A DNA stretch of 64,000 nt from Rhyzopertha dominica (GCA_025024175.1 QCXZ01000064.1:12896001-12960000), one strand, 5' to 3'; numbered from the stretch's first letter, positions 37,109 to 47,000 are shown. Translations and numbers: made by a program. Notes: generated from the sequence alone by a model not told the origin.

Positions 37109-37880
37109 CATACACAAAAATTCATTCAAGTCGATCCAGCCGATTAGTTGCAGTATAGATAAATAACCTAGATACCGACTGCAGCGCCATCTGTCGGGCT
37201 GATTTGTGAATCTAAACCATCCAGGGCCCCACCAGAACGCATACAAAAAATTCATTCAAATTGATCCAACCGTTTAGTTGCAGAATAGATAAATAACCTA
37301 GATACCGACTGCAGCGCCATCTGCCGGGCTGATTTGTGAATCCAAACCATGCAGGGCGCCACCCGAACGCATAAAACAAAAAAAATATTCAAATCGGTCT
37401 AGCCGTTTAGGAGGATCTAGATAAATAACCTAGATACCAACTGCAGCGCCACCTGCCGGGCTGATTTGTGAATCTAAACCATCCAGGGCGCCACCCAACG
37501 CCTACAAAAAAACTCATTCAAATCGGTCCACCCGTTTAGTTGCAGTACAGACAAATAACCTAGATATCGACCGCAGCCCTATCTGCCGGGGGGCTGATTT
37601 GTGAATCTAAACCATCCAGGGCGCCACCCAAACGCATACAAAAAAATTCATTCAAATCGGTCCAGCCGTTTAGGAGGAAATAAACCTAGATACCGACTGC
37701 AGCGCCATTTGGCGGGCTGATTTGTGAATTTAGACCATCCAGGGCGCCACCCAAACGCATACAAAAAAAATCATTCAAATCGGTCCAGTCTTTCAGGAGG
37801 AAATAACCTAGATACCAACTGCAGCGCCATCTGCCGGGCTGATTTGTGAATCTAAAACAATCTGGGTGGCGCCCTTGATG
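37109..37880. repeat. Tandem array, ~6 copies of a ~123-133-bp unit
   Basis: Units start near 37109, 37240, 37370, 37502, 37635 and 37758. Each contains TTCATTCAAATCGGTCCAG, CCGTTTAG, CCTAGATACCGACTGCAGCG, CCATCTGCCGGGCTGATTTG and CCATCCAGGGCGCCACCC with a few differences. Units 1, 2 and 4 carry a TTGCAGTA-type insert where units 5 and 6 have GGAGGAAA, with unit 3 in between. Minus-strand open frames at 37061-37255 and 37686-37958 only reflect the repeat. The final unit ends in an inverted GGGTGGCGCCC. Confidence 0.93.
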
Positions 37881-37882
37881 CA

Positions 37883-37907
37883 TATAATATAATATAATAT
37901 AATATAA
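37883..37907. repeat. (TATAA)5 microsatellite
   Basis: Five perfect pentamers directly after the tandem array; this could be the 3' tail of a plus-strand retroelement whose 3' UTR is the array. Confidence 0.9.
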
Positions 37908-37999
37908 AGATATGGCAGGGAGCTTTATCCCCCTACATATACTCCATACTCCTGACATGTACCAGCATTTGTAGCAGTTCTAGTTAATGTTTCTTAAAA

Positions 38000-39067
38000 C
38001 AGCAAGTCCAATTACTTTTCTCAGCAGAAACTCATTTCCAGCAATTCTGTGACAAGCGCGATTGTTATACTTCGGGGACGTGAACCCGGTAAAAACGATG
38101 TTATTTTTCCAGTAGTCTGACTATACAACTCCACAGGTAGGATCAAGCCCTACTGTGAGATCTTAAGCTCCCATTTTAGATCTGCTCTGTAGTTGCCCTC
38201 GATCATGTTGTGTCCACAAATTTTTCAAATTTCAAAGTACTCGTAATTCTGCTGTGTGCTACCAAGACACATGTGAATCTAGGTAGTAACATGCGTCCTT
38301 ATTGGTTTATGCTTTTGCATTTCCGAATATTGCCTGATTTTATCATTTGTTTTTGAACTATTGATATACCAGACATCATCCGATTTGTTCAGCATGTCCC
38401 TATGACTACCTTCTAGAGCGTTCACCGATAAGTAGGTACTCTAAAGGGTTTCTTGAAACCAAATATAATGCTGTCTGTTCATAGCATCACTTAACCTTCA
38501 GAATATTTCGGTGTGTATTTCTTTTCTAAGAGGTGTATCTCCATGACCCGCGAATCTTAGCTGTTATTAGTGCCTCCGATGTTACGAAGTTTAACGGAAG
38601 TAGATCCTGCAACATTTACATGTCCGCGCTAGTCGTTGTGTTTATGTTTATGCCACCATCCAAAGGACACATATTATATTATATAACTGTAGGTATCACA
38701 ACCTAGGTAAAAAAAACAGTAAGTTATTTTCGGTTTCAGTCCATACGTTGTTCCAACCACGCATCTGTAGACTCACAACAATTTTGTTGCTTTTATGGTA
38801 CCTAACTTTTCTAGATGAGTCTTAAAAGTCATCCTGGTGTTTGTATTAGTCCCAGGTATTTGACCTCATTATTTCGTGGTACCTACATCTTGTCCCCAGG
38901 CTTTGAATCCGTTCAACTGTTGAAAGTTTTTTTGTTTGGTGGACACTATGTTCTGGTAGGATTGACTGCTAGTCACATCTGTACGATTTTGAATGCCTGC
39001 TGTGTCATGATTCGACACAGTTTCTCGTAACTTCCCGCGCATCAAGATGGTGATAGTGATTCAGTTC
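38000..39067 (-). pseudogene. R1/Jockey-like LINE, 3' part (downstream of hAT insertion)
   Basis: On the minus strand from the hAT insertion site: LLKELN, a degraded stretch, QAFKIVQM, LAVNPTRT, then NNEVKYLGL (about 38845-38872), and further on YGLKPKITY (about 38718-38745) and FGWWHKHKH (about 38640-38670). This order matches the part of an R1/Jockey-type LINE ORF2 after the catalytic core. The YADD box is lost, and frameshifts and stops are frequent. The region below about 38560 is probably the same element's 3' portion, but no motif there is secure. Its upstream part continues across the hAT element at 41700-41770. Confidence 0.8.
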
Positions 39068-39075
39068 CTTTAGGA
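39068..39075. repeat. Target site duplication, left (CTTTAGGA)
   Basis: The 8-bp sequence CTTTAGGA abuts the left end of the intact hAT element and is repeated exactly at 41692-41699. Its centre is TA, fitting the nnnTAnnn target preference reported for Buster-type hAT elements. Confidence 0.95.
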
Positions 39076-39091
39076 CAGCGGTCGCCAACCT
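39076..39091 (+). repeat. hAT left terminal inverted repeat (16 bp)
   Basis: CAGCGGTCGCCAACCT, identical in reverse complement to 41676-41691. Starts with CAG as most hAT ends do. Confidence 0.96.
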
Positions 39092-39097
39092 GTCGAT

Positions 39098-39119
39098 CGC
39101 GAGCTACCGGTAGCTCGCG
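39098..39119. promoter_or_regulatory. Perfect 22-bp palindrome next to left end
   Basis: CGCGAGCTACC followed immediately by its complement. It contains two head-to-head copies of the GTAGCTC subterminal motif. No equivalent palindrome exists at the right end, where the two copies are directly repeated, so the element's ends are asymmetric. Confidence 0.85.
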
Positions 39120-39347
39120 GATGCAATTCTGGTAGCTCTCACAATTTTAAAAACACAAACTGCAAAAATCAGAGAAGCTTCCGAAAATTCCACAAAAAAA
39201 TGTAATTGTCATAATATTAAACATAAACAGCGGCAACGTTGCGGTGAGCGATGCCGCTGACGCCATCAAGCTAGAAGCGGCTAGAACCGACCGGCCGGAC
39301 CAGCGCGTTAGTGTTCGAGAGAGAACGGTCTGGATTGCTTTGAACGG

Positions 39348-39355
39348 TATAAATA
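39348..39355 (+). promoter_or_regulatory. TATA box of the hAT transposase gene
   Basis: TATAAATA, with a likely start site about 30 bases downstream (CTTAGTT, near 39379-39385, close to the arthropod initiator TCAGT). No ATG occurs between this site and the transposase start codon at 39455. Confidence 0.65.
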
Positions 39356-39454
39356 CGCACGGTGCGGCGACATTGCGCTTAGTTTAAAACTGAACCTGAA
39401 CGCATAACCAACGTCCAGCGGTTGGGTTAGTAGAGAACAACAAAAAAGAATATT

Positions 39455-41299
39455 ATGGCAAGCAGTAGTAAGAAGGTAAAGACATACCACTTTCATTCGG
39501 AATGGGAAGAACAGTACTTTTTTACAGAAGTTAAAGGTAAAAATGTGTGTTTGTTATGTAATACTTCGGTCTCCGTTGCTAAAAAAGGAAATATTGAGAG
39601 ACATCATACAACTGTACATTCTAATTTTGAAAAATCATTCCCACTACATTCTGTCGCCAGAAAGGAGAAACTGAAACAGTTAAAAAATCAGTTAATCGGA
39701 CAACAATCAATATTTTTAAGAACAGTCGACAAAAATAAGGCTGCAACTGAAGCATCGTACCGTGTGTCCCAGATAATTGCACAAAAAAAGAAACCTTATG
39801 AAGACGGGGAAATGATAAAACAGGCGTTTTTAGAAGCTGCTGATTCGTTATTTGCCAACTTTAGAAATAAAGACGAGATACTTTCAGCTATAAAATCTAT
39901 GCAACTTTCTGCTAATACAGTGATGAGACGTGTAGAAGTAATGAGCAATGATATTTTTTTACAGTTAAGAACTGACTTAGATAACTGTGTTTATTTTTCA
40001 CTTCAACTGGATGAATCAACAGATGTGGTTGAGACTGCCCAGATGGCCGTGTTCGTCAGGATGGTTTTTAGTGATTTTACGATTAAAGAAGATCTTTTGA
40101 AGTTTATTCCACTGAAAGGATACACCACTGGACAGGAGTTGTTTTCTCATTTAAAAAATATTATTTCTTCCGAGAAAATTCCAATATCGAAAATGGTAGG
40201 CTTGACAACCGATGGCGCTCCAGCTATGGTGGGTTGTGATAAGGGTCTGGTGGCGTTATGTCGTAAAGATGAAACTTTTCCGCAATTTCTCTCTTACCAC
40301 TGCATTATCCATCAGCAAGCATTATGTGGAAATTTTCTGAAACTAAACAACGTTATGAAACTGGTGGTAAAAATTGTGAACAAGATTAGAGCTCAAGCAT
40401 TACAAAGAAGATTATTCAAAACTTTGGCCGATGAAGTCGACTGTCAATACGGGGACCTACTCCTTCACTCTGGAGTCCGATGGCTAAGTAGAGGACGAGT
40501 GCTGAAACGTTTTAATGATGTCCTATCTGGCATAGTTCAATTTTTCAAACAACGCGATGAACCGATTCCGGAACTAGAAAATTCAATCTGGCTTCGGGAT
40601 TTTGGTTTTCTCGTGGACATTACAGAGAAATTAAACGAACTTAATTTGCAGCTTCAGGGGAGAGACAAAGAACTAGCGGAAATGATTTCTGATATAAAAG
40701 CATTTATCAGAAAGCTGGAGTTTTGGGAACAAAACCTAATTAACAGCGATGCCAAGCATTTTCCTATTCTTTCAGAAAAGATATCTCAAAATCCATTAGA
40801 ACCCTATGACAGCAAATATCATGTAGAAATAGTTTCTACCTTGAAGAATAACTTCAAAAATCGTTTTAAGGACTTCGACGAAATGGCTTTAGTAGCGCAG
40901 TTTGTTGGTTCACCCTTTATGGAAATTGATATCCAACAGTTTGCAACTTGTGTTATGCAGAACTTTGGCGAAGACATCGCTGCAACAGAAATGGAAGTAA
41001 TTGAGTTTCAAAATGATTTAGCCTTAAAATCGTTAGTCTCAAGTACCAAATGTATCTGGTCTATTGTAAGCAAAGACAAATATTCAGTTCTATGCCGTGT
41101 TGCCTTGAAAGTGAAAGCATTATTCAGTTCAACCTATTTGTGTGAATCTTCTTTTTCCAATATGAAGTTTATTAAGAACAAATATCGCAATCGACTTACA
41201 GATGAACATTTGGATAATTGTATTCGAATGGCTGTATCAAATTATACTGCAAACATTAAAAAAATTATCGATGAGTCTGAGTGTCAGCCTTCCCATTGA
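39455..41299 (+). CDS. hAT superfamily transposase (Buster-like), intact
   Basis: The 614-residue protein should cut and join transposon DNA in the nucleus. An N-terminal BED-like zinc finger reads C32-x2-C35-x14-H50-x4-H55. The split RNase H-like core has the first catalytic Asp in LDESTD (D186), the second in TTDGAPAM (D253), the hAT Cys-x2-His motif at C283/H286 (CIIHQ), RW at 342-343 (GVRWLSRG), and after a long alpha-helical insertion the catalytic Glu in LCESSFSNM (E564). The C-terminal dimerisation region follows (KNKYRNRLTDEHL). It resembles the hAT group from which vertebrate genes such as ZBED5, GTF2IRD2 and EPM2AIP1 derive. There are no stops or frameshifts. The ATG at 39455 is the first after the predicted start site. 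Because terminal repeats and target duplication are intact, it is a transposon gene rather than a domesticated host gene. Confidence 0.95.
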   Translation: MASSSKKVKTYHFHSEWEEQYFFTEVKGKNVCLLCNTSVSVAKKGNIERHHTTVHSNFEKSFPLHSVARKEKLKQLKNQLIGQQSIFLRTVDKNKAATEASYRVSQIIAQKKKPYEDGEMIKQAFLEAADSLFANFRNKDEILSAIKSMQLSANTVMRRVEVMSNDIFLQLRTDLDNCVYFSLQLDESTDVVETAQMAVFVRMVFSDFTIKEDLLKFIPLKGYTTGQELFSHLKNIISSEKIPISKMVGLTTDGAPAMVGCDKGLVALCRKDETFPQFLSYHCIIHQQALCGNFLKLNNVMKLVVKIVNKIRAQALQRRLFKTLADEVDCQYGDLLLHSGVRWLSRGRVLKRFNDVLSGIVQFFKQRDEPIPELENSIWLRDFGFLVDITEKLNELNLQLQGRDKELAEMISDIKAFIRKLEFWEQNLINSDAKHFPILSEKISQNPLEPYDSKYHVEIVSTLKNNFKNRFKDFDEMALVAQFVGSPFMEIDIQQFATCVMQNFGEDIAATEMEVIEFQNDLALKSLVSSTKCIWSIVSKDKYSVLCRVALKVKALFSSTYLCESSFSNMKFIKNKYRNRLTDEHLDNCIRMAVSNYTANIKKIIDESECQPSH

Positions 41300-41554
41300 A
41301 CGTGCTTTTTTATTTCTCAATGTTTATGTTTATGATAGTGCGTTACTTTTTTGTTGATATTAATAACAATTTTTAAATCTTACGTGACATGCCGTTGTGG
41401 CTGGATAAAAGTTTGTGTTTATTTTTCAAACACCTTCGTTTGGTAGGTAGGAATGTAGCTATGAACAAGTACGTACTAGTAATATTAGTTGTTTTGTTAT
41501 TAGTTTATTATTAGTACCTATGACATGTATTATGTATTACCAGTTAAATAGTAA

Positions 41555-41560
41555 AATAAA
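41555..41560 (+). terminator. Poly(A) signal of the transposase gene
   Basis: AATAAA about 255 bp after the stop codon and inside the element. Confidence 0.6.
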
Positions 41561-41675
41561 TACATATAATGATAAATTAACTCTGGATTATTTCATTTAC
41601 GTTGCGTTACGTGGCTTCCGTGTGGGTAGCTCACTGTTTATTCCAAAATTAACATAGTAGCTCAACACATTGAAG

Positions 41676-41691
41676 AGGTTGGCGACCGCTG
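41676..41691 (-). repeat. hAT right terminal inverted repeat (16 bp)
   Basis: Exact complement of 39076-39091. Confidence 0.96.
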
Positions 41692-41699
41692 CTTTAGGA
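41692..41699. repeat. Target site duplication, right (CTTTAGGA)
   Basis: Exact repeat of 39068-39075. Confidence 0.95.
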
Positions 41700-41770
41700 G
41701 ATCATCTATTGGAAGGCTCCACAATAACTTTGACAAGACCCCTTACTGCGGACATATCTTTGCTACGTAG
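41700..41770 (-). pseudogene. R1/Jockey-like LINE, upstream part interrupted by hAT
   Basis: The minus strand reads CPQ, a stop, then GVLSKLLWSLPIDD (about 41702-41752), the conserved reverse transcriptase block normally written GCPQGGVLSPLLWSLVVDDLL. Removing the hAT element and one duplication joins it in frame to LLKELN at 39050-39067, exactly where the family continues. Sequence above 41770 may belong to the same LINE, but no motif could be read. Confidence 0.85.
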
Positions 41771-43212
41771 CAGTTGACTAGTGTCATCATTTTTCTGCAA
41801 ACTTAATGCCATCAAAGTTACTGCAACCTTTAAGCAAATATATTTGGAAATTGTGGAGATTTCTAAATGCCAAGTTGGCAAATGTGCCTTGAATCTATTT
41901 TGTTGTACGAGATTCGCTTCTTACTCTTTCTACTACATGCAGAAAATGACATGAGTCAACTGCTTGGGCAAACACCACTATAACTATGGTTTCTCCGGTT
42001 GCATGCAATTTTTCTGGTTTCATATGTATTTTATAGGACATCTGTTTCTGTTCTGGCGCAGATAGTATTTATGAACTATTCTTTTTTTTATTTACAAAGA
42101 GTTACAAAAAATGATGATCAATTTGATCCGTCTCGATGTCAGTGTCGTGCTTCCGAGAACTACTGAGAAGCGCAGTTGGGCTTCTATTATTCATTATTAG
42201 GCCTATACGTAATAACCAGGTGGATGATTCAATTTTTAATTTTTCAGACGTAATATCTAGCATAATTAGTTCGAGAATAACAAAAACAGTTGCATAAAGA
42301 AACCAATGTCAACCAATCTCGGTAAGAAACAGCGATTCTACTAAACATAATGGAGGATTTAATAAGTACTACTAACCTTGATATTGTTCTATCAGATCGT
42401 GAAGGTTACTGCGATATTAATACACCTGCACCAAGTGATACGAAAACTACTGCGGTGTACACCAGTCTAAATGCTTGCAGTTACACGCAATTTTCTTACT
42501 GCACGACTGTTAAATTGAGTATGGGTTGTGAGTGATTATTGTGCTTAATATCCGTGTAATGTTTGCAATTCTGAATAGATATGGCGACTGAAGAAGCATC
42601 ATATGCGCACATCTTCTGTATACACTCGGAGTTTTAATTTCACCAAGATAGCAACGTGCTTCTCACGTTCTGTCATTTTTTGAGGATGTCCCGTAACCTC
42701 GTTGCACTTTTTTTTGACATAATCGAACGTATAAGTTTCTTGCATATCATCATTAGTGCAGAAATGCGGAAGGCTTAACTAGTTCGCGTGTGATGCTTAG
42801 TTTTATTACAGCTATAGAACATTTTATAACTAATTATGCATTAGATATTAAAATGATATTCTGACTAACAGAAAACAAAACATATTTTGTTCTAAATTTA
42901 GTGTCGATCATTCTGAGGTAGAGGCTGAATATTAAACAACCAAAACTAACGATTTACCGCTATACTTTATCCGCATATCTTTAGTTTCCGTAATGAGCAT
43001 GTGAAATCGCAGTACCATATATTTTTTTTAGGTCTAATCTCATGAGAAAACCAAAAAATGAACCTGAACAAAGTATATAGTTCGTGCAGTAAGGAGGTTT
43101 GCTTTCATCTTACTTAGACCCTCACGTAATGACAACCAGATGATATTTAAAGAAACCAGTTGAGTTTTAAATTCATTTTTTTTGTATTTGATACAAACAC
43201 TGGATATTAGAG
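41771..43212. other. Noncoding stretch 3' of the Rbx1-like gene
   Basis: No recognisable gene. It contains what should be the 3' UTR of the minus-strand Rbx1-like gene; an AATAAA on that strand is at about 42802-42807, too far to be sure it is used. The 61-codon frame at 42350-42535 (+) has no domain. Confidence 0.45.
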
Positions 43213-43632
43213 TTACTTCCCATACTTCAAAAATGACCATTCCTTATTATCCAATGGACAAACAGATCTGACCTTCAAAAACCTCGAGATGCAGTGAAAA
43301 TGAAAAGCGTGGTTACAAGTGCCCCATGCAATCGCGCACTCTAAGGGCTCTGGTGAATCCTGCTGATTCGCCTGGCATTCAATGCACAGTTCCATTATGT
43401 GGTTTCTGCATATAGCGCAGTTGTTCATTTCCATATCCCATGCCCACAGGGCAACAGCATCAAATTTTTTCACATCGAAACGCTTAACTCCGGGAGGACA
43501 AGGAGGGGGAAGATTTTCTTCGGTTGTGATATCTAAAGGATGGAATTTGTTTTAGCAGATCTTGTTCGTTGTGAAGCTCTCACCGTCGGGATCGATATAT
43601 GGTTCTAGGTAATCATCTTCAACTGCATCCAT
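43213..43632 (-). CDS. RING-box protein, Rbx1/Roc1-like, two exons
   Basis: Rbx1 is the RING subunit of cullin-RING ubiquitin ligases: its N-terminal strand sits in the cullin C-terminus and its RING recruits the E2. Exon 1 is 43584-43632 (ATG at 43632), exon 2 is 43213-43532. Joined, they encode 122 residues, close to the family's usual ~108-120. The core includes [20 protein letters not shown] and [11 protein letters not shown]. All zinc ligands are present: C55, C58, C66, C69, C82, C89, H91, H94, H96, C97, C108 and D111. Two conserved tryptophans are replaced: VKKW by VKKF (F40) and ISRW by ISRF (F101, equivalent to human RBX1 W87 near the E2 surface). The acidic, proline-rich N-terminus (residues 1-32) is unlike the canonical protein. 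No partner genes are adjacent. The divergence suggests a lineage-specific paralogue rather than the main Rbx1 gene; the intron argues against a plain retrocopy. Confidence 0.9.
43533..43583 (-). other. 51-nt intron of the Rbx1-like gene
   Basis: On the minus strand it starts GTGAG and ends CCTTTAG, with a GCTAAAA branch-point-like sequence about 20 bases before the end. Retaining it would create an in-frame TAA; removing it joins GAC-G to AT and restores the frame. The size fits insect short introns. Confidence 0.8.
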
Positions 43633-43841
43633 TAAAAGACCATATAAGTTGTTGAAATATTATTTTGGGGCAAATTTGGAAGGTTAAATAAAAAATGACA
43701 TTGCGCTAGATATGTCACATCATGACATTACTGCTATGTGTTGTCACCTGTTCATATCAGATGAAAACCAGAGAAAACGTTTGCAAGCATAAGAAAAGAC
43801 ATTTATGCAATATGGTGATAGCTTGCCTTGTCCAGTATACA
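43633..43841. promoter_or_regulatory. 5' flank of the Rbx1-like gene
   Basis: About 200 bp between the Rbx1-like start codon and the LINE remnant. No clear TATA box or initiator could be chosen. Any promoter within this span is now bounded by LINE sequence. Confidence 0.3.
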
Positions 43842-44006
43842 ATGGGGAGAAGAGGATTAACTTGGAGGGAGGCGACAGATCTAGCACAGGACAAAAAAGG
43901 ATGGGCCAAATTTGTTTATCAAAATGAAATTTAATTTATTTATGTGTAGAGGAAATTGTTATTTTATTTATTGTAACCCCGACACCCTTAGGGTAAAAGG
44001 GGATAT

Positions 44007-44008
<2 letters not shown>
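43842..44008 (+). pseudogene. LINE 3' end: C-terminal pol fragment and 3' UTR
   Basis: The plus strand reads GLTWREATDLAQDKKGW, the typical extreme C-terminus of many insect LINE endonuclease-reverse transcriptases, where it usually precedes a short tail and stop. A stop follows at 43932-43934. The remaining ~75 bases include a short hairpin-forming ACCCTTAGGGT within CCCC...GGGG and end in a long AT repeat, as LINE 3' ends do. Everything 5' is missing: a classic 5'-truncated insertion. Confidence 0.75.

Positions 44009-44067
<59 letters not shown>
44009..44067. repeat. (AT)n microsatellite, LINE tail
   Basis: About 29 uninterrupted AT units immediately after the LINE 3' UTR. Confidence 0.95.
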
Positions 44068-44069
<2 letters not shown>

Positions 44070-47000
44070 GACCATTATTTATCAGATTTTTATAACATTT
44101 TTACATACAGTGATTTAAAAAGTATATACTTTTGTATATATTAATTAATTAATTTGAGATTTTTTTTATAAATAATGGTATCAAGTCGATCATGCAAGTA
44201 ACTAAACTTTGCTATCCGCGCCATCACACTTGGTCATAATTGACAACAAAATGCATACAAATTAATGTATTGCGCTATAGCCTTCATTAGTATTTATGTA
44301 CCTACGCAAGATGGCTTGTTGATTTCGTAGTAATTGTAGTAGTTGATTTGACTGTATTATTGTGTTTTATTAACTATTTGTCAGGCCAAAATATTAGATT
44401 GACTCTAACAATGCTTTTTGTGCAATTAAAACCAAGTGCGCTGTCGAAAATCAAAATTTAGTCACCTACTTCCATCATACAATTATAATTATTTAGAAGA
44501 AACTGATATTAATTCTTACACTTTATGTTTGTCTTCTTTGGTTTATTTCTTGTAAAATACTTTACGTCGCCGAATATAGAAACCAATGTTTTATAAGAAT
44601 CGTAGAAAAATATTTAAAAAGAAATGTTGTCTAGCGCTATTTTGATATAGGTATCTACCTACACAAACATGATTATTTTATTACGTNTTCGTATATAATT
44701 TTTACTACGATCTACAAACGTATGGGTCAGTTAAAGGCACTTTTNTAATAAAGTTTTAGAGGATAATACTAAAATCGTCATGTACGCTGTATTGCCATTG
44801 ACCATTGGTTATAAAAACTACTAATTACAAATTACAATTCACTAAGATACATTGATGCTATCTGCCACGCCACTGTGCGCTATGAAACGCCGATATAGCA
44901 TTTATTAACAAATCTTTTCATATAACATTTCAAAAACTATTTTAAACATTCATTTAACGATTCTTGAATTTACATCAAACAATTTTTTGTTCGTTCTGCA
45001 AACTAAACCGAATAAAGATGTTTAATGAATTATTTTGTTAGTTTGATAAAAGCGTAGTGCTTACATTTCGAAACAAACATATAATTATTTTTATCATTTT
45101 TATTCAAGTAACATTTTTATTCACCAAACATAAATCAAAGATTTTCAAACTGAAAGCATCGCCTTTCCTGCAAATTATTATGTTTGTTGATTCTTATCCT
45201 AGCAAAGGCTTTTAGTGTTGCGTGAATTTTGGCACATTTTTGGTAAATATTTTCGCTATTTTTGAGGATATTGCATAGACGTGCAGGTAATATTTTATAA
45301 TATGCTTTTAAGCCATTTCTGAAAAAAAAAATTTATAGCCCTAGTACTTGTACTTGACTAGTAGTTTACTGTTCCTGTAAACATGTAATATCTTTCAGAT
45401 AAAAGCTCACTATATAATCTGCAGAGCTTTACCGCTTACTATTTTATTACTACTTGAATTAAAACACAATTAAAATTATATAAGTAATAGAATTAGGTAA
45501 ATAATTAAATTATATTGTGCTAATTTAGTGAACTAAAATGATGGGTAAGAAAATGATAAATGTGTTATTTACATTTAAAAGTGTCAAGTTTGAAATCATC
45601 GTCACTAGTGTAAACAATTTAATCCCACCTTTTTATACATATATTTGTGTAAAACGAGACTCTCGAAGTCTCGTATGTTCAGTTTCGGGCTCGTACGGGT
45701 CTCGGGTACTTTAATCTCGGTCTCGTCAGAAGCACTACAACTAATATAACATATAATGCAAACACTTCAAAGTACCTCTTCCCCATGACCGAAATGCAGT
45801 CTTGTACGATATGACAAATAATACAAATTTTGCAAACATTTTATTTTCTGATGAAGCCATTCGTTGCCTAAATGGATTGGAAATTAACAAATGGGTATAA
45901 CTGCCGCTACTGGTCTAGTAAAATCCTCAATAAAACTAAACTAAAATAAGCATTGCTATCGTACTTAGTGGCCGAGCGCATTTAAAATTTTAAGTAATTA
46001 TTTATAAAAGAGGTTCTGATGTATTTCACTCATAAAATGTATTTCTTGTAAAGTGACAAAAGTTTAAGTATAATAGAAGTTATTCATAAAAAAACCTCTT
46101 GTCCTTTTAGCCTCTTTCTGTAGTAATCAAAGCTAACGGGGTTAGTATTTTTTATGATATTGTCGATAAAAGGTTATTTTTTATTCTTGTAATATTTCTA
46201 ATGCTTCGGGCAGATTGCTATAGGAAGATTAAGAAAAGAAGAAACTATCTGTTTTTCAGTGCCTTATATTATGTTAGAATTCTTGTTGGTTTCACAATAT
46301 CTTTAAAAAATGCACAACACATCATCTGATATTGAGTAAAAAAATTGCTCTAGCTAGATGCAGGGTGCACTCAGGGCTCGCTATGTCACAATTACTAAAA
46401 TAGGACAAAATAAAGATCAATTGTGACTTCTGCATTATTACTACACAATGGCCATAAACATCTGCATCTTAAATTGAAACTAACAAATTAAAAGTATTTA
46501 ATATTTCAAGATTAAAAACTTAAGGTTGTAGATTTTGTAACCAAGTTGCACAAAACATGTTAAACTCTGAGATTTGCAAGAAGTTCATAACAGGGACTTT
46601 TTAACAATAGCGAGGTGAGTCAACAATATTTAGTTTTGGTCTGACGAATCCCTTACCTCCTTTCTAAGTAAACAATCTCCTGGTATAAGACACGAAATTG
46701 AATAAACAACAATCCGCGCTTTCCTGATCCCCCCCTCTTCTAGTTCGCGACCTTGACAAATGCAATTCATTTAGCTCGGCTTTGGTTTAGTTTATTATCC
46801 TGCTACGCCTGAATTATGTAATTATTATATCGCAGTTCATGCCGCAAATAATAAGGTAATTGTAATATAATCTATCATTCTTTATGTAACGTGGACAAAA
46901 AGTTTTATCCGATTTGCAAAAAAGGCGACTCGGCGATTGGCTGGCTTTAATAATAAATGATATTGTTTTGCGCTGCGAGGAGTGCGTTAACACCGCCGCC

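Larger units (their letters stand above)
39076..41691 (+). mobile_element. Complete autonomous-looking hAT transposon (2616 bp)
   Basis: The ends CAGCGGTCGCCAACCT (39076-39091) and its exact complement (41676-41691) form 16-bp terminal inverted repeats, flanked by a perfect 8-bp duplication. The single uninterrupted gene inside encodes a 614-residue transposase with a TATA box in front and AATAAA behind. Subterminal GTAGCTC heptamers lie near both ends, at 39101-39107 (inverted), 39110-39116, 39132-39138, 41626-41632 and 41657-41663. hAT transposases commonly bind short subterminal repeats, so these are candidate binding sites. It sits inside a dead LINE. Every part needed for transposition appears present, pointing to recent insertion. 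Confidence 0.96.

Noticed and set aside
37061..37958. Minus-strand frames sharing a Trp/Arg-rich peptide; also a possible CRISPR array
   Set aside because: The shared peptide is the ~130-bp tandem unit translated repeatedly. Units are contiguous with no spacer-repeat alternation, so this is not CRISPR.
39455..41299. Transposase considered as a domesticated host gene
   Set aside because: Exact terminal repeats and target duplication still flank it and no host-type introns are seen, so it is a transposon gene.
43912..44118. 68-codon plus frame after the LINE fragment
   Set aside because: Mostly translated (AT)n tail and LINE 3' UTR.
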